A stretch of 64,000 nucleotides of DNA from assembly GCA_050084985.1 (NCBI GenBank), contig JBITNC010000001.1:28334001-28398000 (forward strand), given 5' to 3'. The notes under the pieces were generated by a model. The model searched no databases, was not told where the DNA came from, and saw nothing but the letters and a program-made list of their open reading frames with translations. Positions within the stretch are counted from its first letter, which is position 1; each line of letters starts with the position of its first letter. This document shows positions 46,061-57,256 of the stretch, one piece after another. This DNA comes from Nageia nagi (Eukaryota > Pinophyta). A program made the translations under genes and the position numbers.

Positions 46061-46829
46061 TGGAGGAGTGCAAATTTGCTATGATCCTAGTCTCTCTTGA
46101 AATTAATTTTTCACTTAGCTCAAACTCTTATTTGGTAGATGTAACATATTATAAGAAATTAATTAGCAGTCTTCTTTATTTGACTATCTCTAGGCTAGAC
46201 ATTACCTTTGCAATAAATCTTATGGCATAATTTATGCAAAAATCATATGTTGAGCACCTCAATGTTGTTAAACAAATCTTGAGGTCTATTGTGAGAATAA
46301 AGGATATTGCTATTAAGTATTACAAATGGACCTCATTTTTCTTTTAGGATACTTAGATTCTGATTATGAGGAAGATATAGATGATATGAACTAAACCTCT
46401 GATTATTTATTTAGCATTGGTTCAAGTGTTATCTATTAGGATTTCAAGAAGTATCCTACTATTGCTCTCTCCACCATAAAGGTAAAATATCAAGCCATAT
46501 CATTTGCACACCAAGAAGTCATTTGTTTGAGGCATATTATGAAACAAATTAGGTATGAGAAGGCTCACTTATATCAAATTTCTTTAGATAATCAATTAAC
46601 TATTACTTTGGTAAAGAACCCTATGTTCCATTAAAAAATAAAAAATGTTAAAATTTAACCACATTTCATTAGGGAGAAGGTTTTGGATGGTATTACATAA
46701 TTGCAATATTGTCCATTAATCCTCAACTCCATTGATTTATTCACCAAGCCCCTTTTTGAAGCTCACTTCTACAAGCTTAAGGAGTCTATTGGGTTGGTGA
46801 AGGGACCCTTAAGGGGTACTAAAGGTTGA
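46061..46829 (+). pseudogene. Copia B RNase H and C-terminus
   Basis: Pieces in order are GYLDSDYEEDIDDMN, LFSIGSSVIY, ALSTIKVKYQAISFA (Glu of the conserved STxEAEY block read as Lys), HFIREKVLDGI, SIDLFTKPLFEAHFYKLKESIGLVK and a stop near 46828. This matches the copia A C-terminus. Confidence 0.75.
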
Positions 46830-47333
46830 ATTCTTATTTGTGATGATAACTTCATCCCTAGGAGAATTTTATGGTTGTATAATGTTGATCCTTTTATATG
46901 ATTTCATGGTTAGTTCATTCTATATGAGGAACTAGTATATTTTTAAGCATATAATGGCTTCTACTAGCATTATTTCAGTTATCCATATGTGAAGAACTAG
47001 TATATGCTTTTTGACATTATTTAGTTATTCATATGTGAGGAACTCATATGTGCTTATACTCTATTTTTATGTTTATAAACATATATTTTTATATATAGTA
47101 GATGACCATGAGTATTGGCTTGGCATCTTCATGATAACTTATAATGCATGATTGACCAATTTGAGAATGATATTAATTGATTTATTTATCTTATGTTGAT
47201 ATAAATATTTATATGATACATCTAATTGATCTTATTAGTGAGCTTCTTGTAGCTTGCAATTTTCTTCTTAAGAGTGTAGATTACGTACTTCAAGTGGGTA
47301 GGCTCATGGAGGCTCATCATGTCAATTTATTAT
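46830..47333 (+). other. Copia B 3' tail, left of copia E
   Basis: No gene. It aligns with the tail of copia A (for example GGTAGGCTCATGGAGGCTCA at both 16603 and 47297). The tail continues at 50649-50871 after the copia E insertion. Confidence 0.6.
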
Positions 47334-47808
47334 TGATAGAATTGAAAGATTTCATAAACCAAGATCACCTTAAAGCTTAAAAAAATCTAACATTCATAAT
47401 TCTAGCAAATAAATAATCATTCACATAAAAAATAACACATCATGTATAGTGGTTCCTTTATATCTTAGGATTACATTCACTTTGAATTATCATTCTATTA
47501 CTCCTCATAAGATAACTCTCCCATAAATTCTCAACAAAGCTCTTACAAGAGCATTCCTACAACTCTAAAAAATAAGCATTACCATGTTTGATCAAGTTAC
47601 ATAATGAGAGAGGTACCTCTCTATTTATAAGAAGAAACTCATATTTTAATCTTTTTTTAACCTAAGGGTAAGGTTAAAGATGTTTTTAAATTTATTCTTC
47701 TTTTTTTATATTCTCTTAATTCTTTAAGATATCTAAAGATACTTTAAGCATTAAGTGAATTTACATTAAAGAGAAATATTATACAATATTACATTACAAA
47801 TTTTAACA
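47334..47808 (-). repeat. 3' LTR of copia E (475 bp)
   Basis: Plus reading begins TGATAGAATTGAAAGATTTC and ends AATATTACATTACAAATTTTAACA, the inverse of the copia A LTR start. It is followed by CTCCCTCTTACT, the inverse of a purine tract. Length agrees with copia A (480/478). Confidence 0.75.
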
Positions 47809-50337
47809 CTCCCTCTTACTATAATATTAGGATAGAGCATAAAAAATGAAGAAAGAGAAAGTAAAAGAGAGTTCTCCTCTAAGACATACAAGTGGAGATG
47901 AGAACTTTTACATCTTTGAGAGAGTAATAGAATATAGATGGTTCTACAATGGCTCAACTACCTAACCATTTTAACAAATAATTTTACAATACAATCATTA
48001 ACTAAAAAATGATTTGTTTGTACAAGAGTAGTTAGTCAACAACATGTTGATATGATGAGCCTTTATGATCCTGCATACCCTAAGTAACTTGCAATCTCAA
48101 GAAGAACTTGCAAGTTACAAGCATATCATAAACAAGATCAATTATATACATCATATATACTCATATAAGATAGATGCAATCCATAAATTGATTCAAAATA
48201 CCAAGTCATCACATATGCACAACATGAAAGATGACACACATCATCAACTATATATCACATGTGCATACTAAACAAAATTTATCAACTATAACATGATATC
48301 AACAATATCATATGTGTACAACACTATCCAATATACAATCAACCAAGTGATATAAATGCATTCTCAACCATGGATATAAAAAATATCACCAATATTTATA
48401 ACAAAATTATTTTTTAATTTTTGTGTTTATTTATTTTAAATCATTATTTTGTATTTGTTAAAGGTATATGAAGGTGTCATCATATCATAATATTTCATAA
48501 TTTAATTCTCTCTCTTGATGATAACTTCACCAAATAAATACTTATGTGACCATATTATCTTAACCATATCACAAACAAATAAATGCCATCTTAACTAAAC
48601 CATTAAGTTAAGATTTTCAAAGGCATAACCACTTGATTAAATAAAAATTTATAAGCCACAAATGCCAACTTGACCAAAAATAAAACCAAGATTTACAAAA
48701 CACAGCATAAGACACAAATGCCAACTTGCCAAACACAAAACTAAGATTTATAAGGTAAAGAATAAGATACATACAAAATAAACTTGACTTTACCAAGAGT
48801 GAATCAAGATGTCACAATAAATAAACTTGAACTTACCAAGAGTGAATGAAGATACCATATTAACCATACTACTATTTAATATATATATGATAGAAAAAGA
48901 TAACATTCATCTAACAAGGATGTAATTTTACATCAAAATATTAATATGGGAGAAGGGCAAATCTTTTGAACCACTCCATCCACTACAAGTTTTTAACAAA
49001 TAGCAAAGTGGCAATCAATCCATCATCATGGATATAACTTCCCAACATGGAAGTAAAAATATGGCAACCAATTTATCAACATAGATATAACTTCTCAATA
49101 TGAAAGTAATTAATAAAATATGAAAAATAGTGCACTATAATTCATCACGAAATGCCAAGCCAATACGTATAATCACAAACCTCCTAAGAATGAAGTAAGC
49201 ATTACCTCAAATCTTCTTGAGGATAAATTTATTTCTTGATAAAAAAATATATTTGGATTTATACTCCCCTTTAAGAGTATCTTTATCAATAATTATAGCA
49301 TTTTACAAAGCTCTACAAATGTAGAGAGGAATGTATGCTTTCAAAAAGGTATTGTAACTTCCTTTTCAAAGCATGATTAATATTTAATTATCGATATCCT
49401 TAATAAATATTATGGAGCAAGTTTACCAACTTTCCAAAAAGTATATTAAGGTGCATAAGAAAAAATTGAGGATTAATGCACAACAATTCTAATGTTGGTA
49501 AAGTTTACAAACTCTACTCCAACAAAAATTGGTGCACAACCCATGAGGATAGTAATGTTTGAAGAAAGCTTACACAAAATTTTGCTTCAAACAATATGCA
49601 TAATAGAATTAATTTTAAAAGTTCAAAAAATTCCATATCAACCACTGATAACAAATGTGTAGATATATACAAATATCAATTCATAGTTCAATACACATAA
49701 TAAATTTTTATGCAAAATAAATCAATGCAACCAATAAGAATTATGCATATCAAAGTTTGAAAGAAATTTTTACTTAAATTTTCACTTCAAACACTATGCT
49801 CATCCAAGCATTTCAAACATTAAACTTTATGCATACTCACAACACATAATGTGTATATTTAACCTTATGCGCTTTAAAAAGAATTCACTTTGGAATAATT
49901 ATGCTTGAAACAATTATCCATTCACATGTGTGCATATCAATAACCATACATTAAGACAAAAATATTAAACCATGTACTTAAAAATTGAAGTAACAATTCC
50001 CTTTTTTTCTTAAACGTATAAGTAGTAAAGTTCCATAAAATAATTTTCACTAAAGTTAGAATTTAGTAAATTATTATTTTAAAATATGCATATAAGTTAC
50101 AATTTAGTTTATACTTAAAATTAGGTAATTATCAACAATTTAAATCTTTACTTAAAAAATTGTATTTAAAAATTACACCATAAAATTTAGGACCTAAATT
50201 TAACTTATTAAAATTTAAAAAGTCCACCTTTCCTTTTTGTTAAAAAGATTCCCTTCTTATTTTATAAAAAAGGATAAAAAGGAGCTCATATTAAAGACTT
50301 TAAAATTAAAAAAATAACTCATTAAAAATTAAAAAAT
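47809..50337 (-). other. Internal region of copia E, no coding capacity
   Basis: Tail-derived sequence on the left, leader-derived sequence on the right. The junction where gag-pol was lost is near 48400-48500. No frame longer than about 70 codons and no recognisable motif. Confidence 0.55.
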
Positions 50338-50643
50338 CCATAAGATAACTCTTCTACAAATCCTTAACAAAGTTCTTATAAGAGCATTCCTACAACTCTA
50401 CAAGACAAGCCTTACCATTCTTGATCAAGTTACATAATGAGAGGGGTACCTCTATATTTATAAGAAGAAACCCATCTTTTAATCTCTTTTTAACCCAAGG
50501 TTAAGGTTAAAGGTGTTTCTAAATTTATTCCTCTTTCTATATTTATTCTCTTAATTCTTTAAGATATCTAATTATACTTTAAGCATTAAGTGCATTTACA
50601 TTAAAGAGAAATATTATACAATATTATATTACAAATTCTAACA
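50338..50643 (-). repeat. Truncated 5' LTR of copia E
   Basis: CCATAAGATAACTCTTC to ACAAATTCTAACA matches 47511-47808. The part equal to 47334-47510, along with the primer site, is missing: AT-rich leader sequence directly abuts. Confidence 0.75.
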
Positions 50644-50871
50644 ATTGTTAAATGAATACTTTGTATAGTGAAACCAGTTATAGTTAATTATTGTATTATA
50701 AATCATTTTGTTAAATTGTAAAGTAGTGAGTCTTAATCTAATATCTTTCTTATTTCTCAAAGATGTAAATGTTTTTACCTTTGATTTTATCTCTATGGAT
50801 GAGATCTCTCTCTTATGCTCTCTTTCTTCTCTCTTTATTCACTCTATTCCAATATTGTATTAAGAGGGGAG

Positions 50872-51400
50872 TGTTGGAATGCATAATGCATTTTTGTAAG
50901 GTTTCTTAATATAATTCATTTAATAGTGAATATGATAATGTAAATTCATTAATACTTAAAAGTATTCCTAGATACCTTTTAAGCATTTGTAAATATTATA
51001 ATGTAAATTTTCTTACATTACGTATCATGAGTATGCCTCTTGGATAAAAGGGTGATGCATGTCATAACATTGTACAATGGTTAATAGGGTGATCCAAAGG
51101 AGAATTTTGGCTTATAAATAGGGGACCCTCTCCTTGAGATCACTCACTCAAGTTTGTAGCAAAGTTATGCTATTGTGTAGGTTATAGGAGAAGTGAGAAA
51201 GTGAATTGTAAGTGAGTGATATTTGAAGAATATGATCTTAGATTAGTAGATGTACTCCCATAGTTGGAGGAACCACTTTATATTAGTTTCATCTTGTATG
51301 AATTCTACTTTGAGTGTGTGTTCTTAATGCTTAAAGATTTGAAATAATCTTCAAGTGATTTTGGGTAATTATGAATTAGTCTTGTAGGATTATTTATTCA
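50872..51400 (+). repeat. 3' LTR of copia B (529 bp)
   Basis: Begins TGTTGGAATGCATAATGCAT after a purine tract (AAGAGGGGAG) and ends TTATTTATTCA. It is uninterrupted, and its match to the split 5' LTR proves that gypsy C is a later insertion. Confidence 0.9.
51113..51124 (+). promoter_or_regulatory. TATA box of the copia B 3' LTR
   Basis: TATAAATAGGGG in the LTR, followed by a CACTCACTCAAG stretch. The same site is conserved at 33938 in the 5' LTR, consistent with the RNA polymerase II start region of the element. Confidence 0.6.
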
Positions 51401-51405
51401 ATTGT

Positions 51406-51720
51406 AACTCCTAAAACCTAACCCCTAACCCCTAACCCTAACCCTAACCCCTAACCCCTAACCCAAACCTGTAACCCTTAAACCCTAATTATAGCCCTTA
51501 ATCTTTAATCTTTAAACCTTAACCCATAAATCCTAACCCTAACCCTGACCCCAAACCCTAACCCCTAACCCTTAAACCTAACCTAAAAATTCTAACATAA
51601 ACCATTAACCCTTAAGCCTTAACTATAACCCTTAACCCTTAAACCCTAACCTTAATCCCAAATCCTAATCTCAAACCCTAACCCTTAACCTGTTACCCTA
51701 ATCCCTAACACTTACCCTAT
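51406..51720 (+). repeat. Telomere-like array, middle part
   Basis: Degenerate CCCTAA/CCCTAAA/CCCCTAA repeats directly right of copia B. With 26086-26349 it forms one pre-insertion array. Confidence 0.85.
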
Positions 51721-51795
51721 CGGAAACCTTTATTGTTTTAAAATTTGTATTATTTTAAAATTAAAATTAATAAAATTAAAATTATAAATTATAAT
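51721..51795. other. AT-rich spacer between array and gypsy F
   Basis: TTTTAAAATTAAAATTAATA-type sequence. Very similar sequence lies at 56764-56870 on the other side of F, so F split one AT-rich tract. Confidence 0.6.
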
Positions 51796-52387
51796 TATAG
51801 ATGCCACAAAATGAATTCTTATTTATTGTAAAAAAGGGGTTCAAATACATCCAAGGCAATTTAATTCATGTAAAAGGACCACTAAACAATGCAAGTGGTG
51901 TCAAATGTCTATGAAGGAATTATAAACTATGTAATATGTGATGAACCAAGGTAAACATAATATCCATACATTGCTATAAAATAATATCAAAGGTAATGAG
52001 TCATAGAGGAGAAAATCATCATTAGATAGATAGGAGAATACATGCATATCATATATCCAAATAACAACGATGTTTTGTAACATGACCTACCCATGGATCT
52101 ATTATCTATCTTTCATCATATTTCTCATCTTTCAATTTTTGTATCTGATTGTTTGTGTTTCACAAAGTTGGAGATGTGTGAACTCTAAAGATGTCAACAT
52201 CATTATTCTTATGTCTGAATAAGTGGTGATTACATGTGAATATTGGTTATAATCTATTTCCTCAAATATTATGAAGGTACATGTTTATTATTATTATAAT
52301 TGATATATTTTAGATATATACTTTAGTATTTGATTTGTAGAGAAATAACATTGTTTTTATTACATTTCACATTATTTTCTATCTACA
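51796..52387 (+). repeat. 5' LTR of gypsy F (592 bp)
   Basis: TATAGATGCCACAAAATGAA (TG decayed to TA) to CTATCTACA. Aligns with 56129-56758 across shared blocks such as CATGGATCTATTATCTATCT and GTACATGTTTATTATT. Confidence 0.9.
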
Positions 52388-52391
52388 TTTT

Positions 52392-52403
52392 TGGTGAACT
52401 TGA
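52392..52403 (+). other. Primer-binding site of gypsy F
   Basis: TGGTGAACTTGA, identical to gypsy-1, four bases after the LTR. Confidence 0.65.
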
Positions 52404-52639
52404 TGTCTCAAAAGATTTTTTCCCTCTTGATTGAGATCTTGTAAATTTTTGTAATAGATCCAATGATATTGACATCTTGCTTTACCTATTAGTAAGGCAT
52501 TGAAATCATGCAAAATGACATAAAATATGCAATAATAGTTCTAATAGTTCTAATAGCTTATGAAAAAAATGACCCAAATCATGAATCAGTTTGCTTCTTA
52601 GTCATAGGCATCTACTAGCAATACTCAATTAGTTTCTAA

Positions 52640-53570
52640 GGCTACCCTAGAAGCTAGAAATTCAAAGCTTGAGAATGATAAGAGATATTAGAGAAACAAT
52701 GAAGATTATGAGGGTGTTTTCACTATACCCTTACCTATATATATCTATAATTATCCTCTACCACCCAACCTTAAGGCCCCTAAGTTCAAGATGTTTAGTA
52801 GTGAACAATTCCCAAAACAACATCTTATCAATTTCCAAGAGTGCTTGTTGAATTTGGGATTTGAGGAGAATTTGATGCTAAAATTTTTTCTAAGGTGTTT
52901 GGAAGGTGATGTCAGCTAATGGTTCTATAATTTTCCTAAGGGATATATAGACTCATTGCAATCATTGGTAAATATATTTATGAATTAGTGCAAGCATAAT
53001 ATTAAAGAGTAAAGTACAATTACAAAATTGTGTACCTTACACCAAGGAAGTAATGAAACACTAGAGAAGTACATTTCATGATTCAAAAAGGTATGGCAAT
53101 CCATTTGTAGTCATTTAAATTAAAAAAAAATTTATTGTATTTTTGTTGATTCTATTCTTCTAGTTGGATTTTGGAATCATGAATAAAAGAGTTTTAGCAA
53201 AAGAAAAAGTATTAATTAAGCTTGTTTAACTTAAGTATCCAAATACCACACATAAAAAAGATAACATAAAATCATATTTGAAAAAAGAGGAAAAAAATGT
53301 AAACATGGGTGAAAAACATGCTCTCACTAGATTTGCTACAACAAGAAATTGTACATTTACTTTTCCTATTTAGCCAAGGCTTCTTCTATAGGATCTAGTT
53401 AACAAGGGCTTATTGAAGCCTTTGGAAAGAAAAATAGAGGATGGTAGTGTTTCCATGTGTAATTTAGACTCTTATTATACCTATCATCAAAGAAGGGGAC
53501 ACTATACAAATAGTTACAAAGCTCTTAAGGTAGATATATTGCATCTTAATTCTTAAGGGAAGTATGAAAT
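52640..53570 (+). pseudogene. gag: Gag of gypsy F
   Basis: FKMFSSEQFPKQHLINFQEC, NLGFEENLMLKFFLRCLEGD, FKKVWQSI and a knuckle near 53466-53510 reading YYTYHQRRGHYTNSY, in which both Cys of the CX2HX4HX4C form are Tyr. Frame broken by stops; equivalent to gypsy-1 gag. Confidence 0.75.
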
Positions 53571-53689
53571 AAAAAAGAATGATTCATATCCAAATCAAGC
53601 ATTGAATACATATCGATGGATGAGGATATTTATGCCAACTTAAGGAGAGGTCATCCAAATTCCATCCTAAATTTAGTCACTACTAAATA

Positions 53690-54330
53690 AGTCTCCCACC
53701 TGATCTAAAAACTTATAGCATGATAGAAAAAATAAAAACTACTCCTACCAAGATAAGCTTATATGATCTTACTAGCACATGTGAAAAGCATAGGAAAGTA
53801 TTATATTAGTTTTTTAAAAAAGAAAAAGTTCCCACAAATATTTTAGGCACTTATTTTTATGAAAAACATCAATTTATCAAGGATTATTATGTAATTTCAT
53901 TCTTTAAATTTGAAAAACTTAGCAAAGAACTCATTTTTGAATGCTTAGCACTTTATGTCACACCTATGATACATGGATGAGAAATAAAATGAGCAATGGT
54001 AGATCCTGGTCCAACTATTAATGTTTGTTTCCAAAAATTCCTACAACAACTTCAAGATAATGATGCGTATATCCCTCTATTAAAAGAACCAACTTTCCAC
54101 ATAAGAGCTTATGATAGTTCATCCAAAAAACCACTTGACATAGTTACACTTTCAGTTACACTAGTGTTAGGACTGTTTAAATAAATTTTCATGTCATGAA
54201 TTATAAGTTTTCATATAACTTGTGCCAAGCGAGACCTTAGTCACATGATATAGATGTAGTACCTTCTACATTACATGGCTGTTTGAAGTATGAGTATGAG
54301 GGATAGATACATATAATCATAGGAGATCCA
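53690..54330 (+). pseudogene. Protease region of gypsy F
   Basis: SLYDLTSTCEKHRKVLY and EKLSKELIFECLALYVTPMI match the gypsy-1 sequence at 6980-7200. The open piece 53996-54184 has VDPGPTINVCFQKFLQQLQ and RAYDSSSKKPLDIVTLSVT. Then comes a damaged copy of the IHDMDAVPSTLHG block (DIDVVPSTLHGCLKYEYEG). The active-site loop reads DPG. Confidence 0.75.
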
Positions 54331-55297
54331 AAACCATATGCACTATATAATTTAGCAGATTTGGATATTGAATGATTGAATTTAACTTGTTTTAAGTTTT
54401 ATATTATTCAAAAAGAAATTGAATTAGCATTGATAAAAGCAAAAAAAGAGGTACATGTTGTAGACACAAGTATAGGAATGTACAAAATTAAGAACTTCAA
54501 CCTGTTAGTTTCTGTGAAAGATTTGGATAGTTAAAAAATTATGAAAACTTCAAAGCACCTATGTTGTGTTAAGGGTGTTTTAGAGTGTCCATGATGTAAA
54601 AATGAATGAAAAATGAGTGGTTCTTGTTCTATGATATTTATGTCTCCAAATCCTATTCAGTCAAGTGATAGTATAGCCAAATAAAACACAAGGAATCTCT
54701 TTCCATATCCTTTTGTGCATAAATACATGACTCAAAATTGTAAGTACAAAGGGGGAGGATTAGGAAAATCAAAATATGGTATACCTTATTTTCTTACTAA
54801 TTTAGGAGGTCAAAAAGATAAAAGGGGTCTCAGTAGTGATCATAATAGAAAGAAAGATTTAGGACCTATTAAGTTTATTCCAAAATACAATATGATTTAG
54901 ATTTGAAATGATATTGATGAGGACTTATTAATTGATGATATTGTACCTCTTAATTTTAATTATTTTTCTCTAGATGATGACATATTAGAATACATGAGAT
55001 TACATTCAAAATTACCCAAGTCAAATAAAAAAGGAAAGCAAACTATGTTCTTAGTTAACATGTATATTTTGGATAAGAAATATATTTTAATGAAGTATTT
55101 TAGCTACAATAAGTTGATGAATAAGATGTTGATGATCATGAAGTTCTCAGTTTAGAGGAATTACCTTTATTTTTGTAAAAGAAAGAGGAATCAAAATTTT
55201 CTGCTAAAGAGTTGGTTGATGTCAACATTGGCACAAGTGATGAGGAGAGATTGATAAAAATTTGGGCTTCTCTCTCAATTCCATAATAAGAAAGTTT
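54331..55297 (+). pseudogene. Linker and first part of RT of gypsy F
   Basis: FPYPFVHKYMTQNCKYKGGG (in the open piece 54715-54900), EYMRLHSKLPKSNKKGKQ, then KELVDVNIGTSDEERLIKI near 55210. The last is the block that in gypsy-1 (IHININTSNDDRLIQI) precedes RT. The gene ends in the deletion junction. Confidence 0.7.
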
Positions 55298-55370
55298 GTC
55301 TCCAATGAATGGAAAAGAAGATCCAAAAACCTTCAATCCTACACATCTCAAATGCTTCTATGCATGAAGC
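55298..55370 (+). pseudogene. Integrase C-terminal remnant of gypsy F
   Basis: MNGKEDPKTFNPTHLKCFYA and a TGA stop, equal to MDSKEEPKKFNLIHLKCFYT at the end of gypsy-1 integrase. It marks the right side of a deletion of roughly 3 kb. Confidence 0.75.
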
Positions 55371-56128
55371 ACACAACCTTGTGCCTTAAAATATCATGAT
55401 GCATCAAAATGAGTTACATGTACAATATGTTTCATTTTTCTTTTTAGTTTTATTTTTGTTTTTCATATGATATCGACATTGTATTTCTACTTGCATGTTG
55501 CCAACATCATGAAATTTAAAAATATATAAAAAATAAAAAAATAATAAGCAAAATATCTTCATATCAAGGACATAAAATGTTTGATCATCGATGGCCATTG
55601 ATATGGTTAGTGAGAGTTCACTCACTTAAAATAAAATCGATGATGCAACCATTAGTAAGGATGTTAACATTGGCTCATACCCAATGAAAAATACAACCAA
55701 CTGTGTATCTGTACATGGTTATGATTACAACCATAAAAGCATAATATCTTTGGATCATAGACATAACTATCCACATGTCATCAACATTGTACATTATGCC
55801 TCATCAAAATCTAAAATTTATATACCTATTTTGTATCAAGACATGGATGCTAGAACATAAGACTCCCTAGTATCAAAAATGAAGGAGCATTCAATCTCAT
55901 GCTTGAGTATTGTAATTGTAAAAATAGATATTTCTTTATATTTTATCTTGGTTACTTCAATAATGGAGCTTTCCTAGGGAAACCAAACCAAAAAGGGGCA
56001 ATGAAGGGCCTACATAAAAAGATTATGATTTTGAACAAGAGTTAAAATTTTTCAAATTATTTTTTCTACTCTTCTTATTTAGATATGTAACTTCATATAT
56101 TTCATTACACCTCCAAAGAGAGGCAAAA
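55371..56128 (+). repeat. 3' tail of gypsy F with 190-bp repeat units
   Basis: Non-coding. Repeat starts at about 55549 and 55738 (GCAAAATATCTTCATATCAA and GCATAATATCTTTGGATCAT) carry the same blocks as gypsy-1, including GATCATCGATGGCCATTGAT and GAGAGTTCACTCACTTAAAA. About 1.3 copies, fewer than in gypsy-1. Confidence 0.7.
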
Positions 56129-56758
56129 TGTAGATGCCTAAAGATGAATTCTTATTTATTAAATAATTCATTTTTATAGCATCAAGAGATATTTATTGTA
56201 AAAAGGGGTTGAAATACACCCAAGGCAATGTAATACATGTAAAAGGACCATTAAATAATGCAAGTGATATCAAATGTCTATAAAGGCATTATAAACTATT
56301 TAATATGTGATGATACCAAAGCAAAAGGAAGATCTAAATGTTGCAGATATAAAAGAATATCAATGGTAATGATTCCTAGAGGAGAAGATCATCATCAACT
56401 AGATAGGAGAATACATTCATATCATTTATGTGAACAATAATAATATTTTGTAACACCAGCTATCCATGGATCTATTATCTATCTTTCATCACATTTCTTA
56501 TCTTTAAATTTTTGTATATGCTTATGTTCATTTCATGATGTTGGCAATGTGCGAACTCTAAAGACATTGATATTGTTATTCTTATGTTTGAATGAGTGGT
56601 GATTATGCATGAATATTAGTTATAATCTATTTCCTTAGATTTGATGAAGGTACATGTTTATTATTGTTATAACTGGTATATTTTAGATACATACTTTAAT
56701 ATTTTATTTGTTGAAAAATAGCATTATGTTTATTACATTTCACATTTTTTTATCTATA
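56129..56758 (+). repeat. 3' LTR of gypsy F (630 bp)
   Basis: TGTAGATGCCTAAAGATGAA after the purine tract, ending TATCTATA. About 40 bp longer than the 5' LTR because of small indels, including AATAATTCATTTTTATAGC near its start. Confidence 0.9.
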
Positions 56759-56873
56759 ATAATATATAAAATTTTAAAGTTTATAAAATTTATATTATTT
56801 TAAAATTAAAAATTTATTAAATTATAATAAAATTTATAAACTATTTAAAAATAAAAAAATTATTTAAAAAATT

Positions 56874-56967
56874 ATAACCCAAAATTTATAACCATAACCC
56901 TAAACCTTAACCCTTAAACCCTAACCCTAAACCCTAACCGTTAAACCCTAACCCCTAACCATAACTA
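56874..56967 (+). repeat. Telomere-like array, right part
   Basis: Short CCCTAAACCTTAACCC-type array with several exact CCCTAAA units, right of gypsy F. Confidence 0.8.
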
Positions 56968-56984
56968 AAAGGAGAGAGGAAAAA

Positions 56985-57256
56985 TGAAGTTCCTCACCTA
57001 GGATGTAAGAGCTAAAAGAATATCACAAGAGCATAAAAGATTACTCGCAAAGAATAAAATGATGGATGAATTATACATAATATACACCTAGCTTAAATAG
57101 CAAGTGAAATGAATAATAGCCACATGATTAAAACAATGTTGACCATTAGATTAAAACAAATTGATAAGTATGACAAATAGGCACATCTATTAGTGAACTT
57201 AAGATAATGTCAACCTAGATACCTAACTAGGTAATAAATAAAATAATAATCTAACA
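56985..57256 (-). repeat. Copia-type LTR, minus strand (272 bp)
   Basis: Minus strand starts TGTTAGATTATTATTTTATT directly after a CTTAAGGGGG purine tract and ends GGTGAGGAACTTCA. It contains TATTTAAGCTAGG, a TATA-like box, about mid-LTR. It would be the 3' LTR of an element extending to the right. I find no partner LTR or pol in the window. Confidence 0.55.

Larger units (their letters stand above)
47334..50643 (-). mobile_element. Copia E, internally deleted element of the copia A family, nested in the copia B tail
   Basis: Minus-strand element with target sites ATTAT (47329-47333) and ATTGT (50644-50648), one mismatch. The 3' LTR is full length (47334-47808). The 5' LTR is represented by only about 300 bp (50338-50643). 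Inside are a leader region inverted relative to A (tandem repeat phrases near 48950-49100) and a 3' tail (47809-48400, like A 15900-16858). No gag, integrase or RT. It must have moved, if at all, with proteins from a relative, or lost pol after insertion. Confidence 0.75.
26350..51400 (+). mobile_element. Ty1/copia retrotransposon B, inserted in the telomere-like array and carrying three nested elements
   Basis: LTRs lie at 26350-26454 plus 33802-34223 (527 bp after removing gypsy C) and at 50872-51400 (529 bp). Target sites are ATTAT (26345-26349) and ATTGT (51401-51405), one mismatch. Removing gypsy C, chromovirus D and copia E leaves about 8.5 kb: leader, gag, protease, integrase, RT, RNase H and tail. 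Pol is collinear with copia A and the two are clearly one family, though B keeps a gag. All frames are broken. Confidence 0.85.
51796..56758 (+). mobile_element. Ty3/gypsy F, gypsy-1 relative lacking RT, RNase H and integrase
   Basis: 4,963-bp element with LTRs (51796-52387, 56129-56758), perfect target duplication ATAAT (51791-51795 and 56759-56763), primer site TGGTGAACTTGA and purine tract AAAGAGAGGCAAAA. It contains gag, protease and the linker. At about 55300 the start of RT is joined directly to the last 20 codons of integrase, and the 190-bp repeat tail follows. It is a simple deletion derivative of a gypsy-1-like element. Confidence 0.9.
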
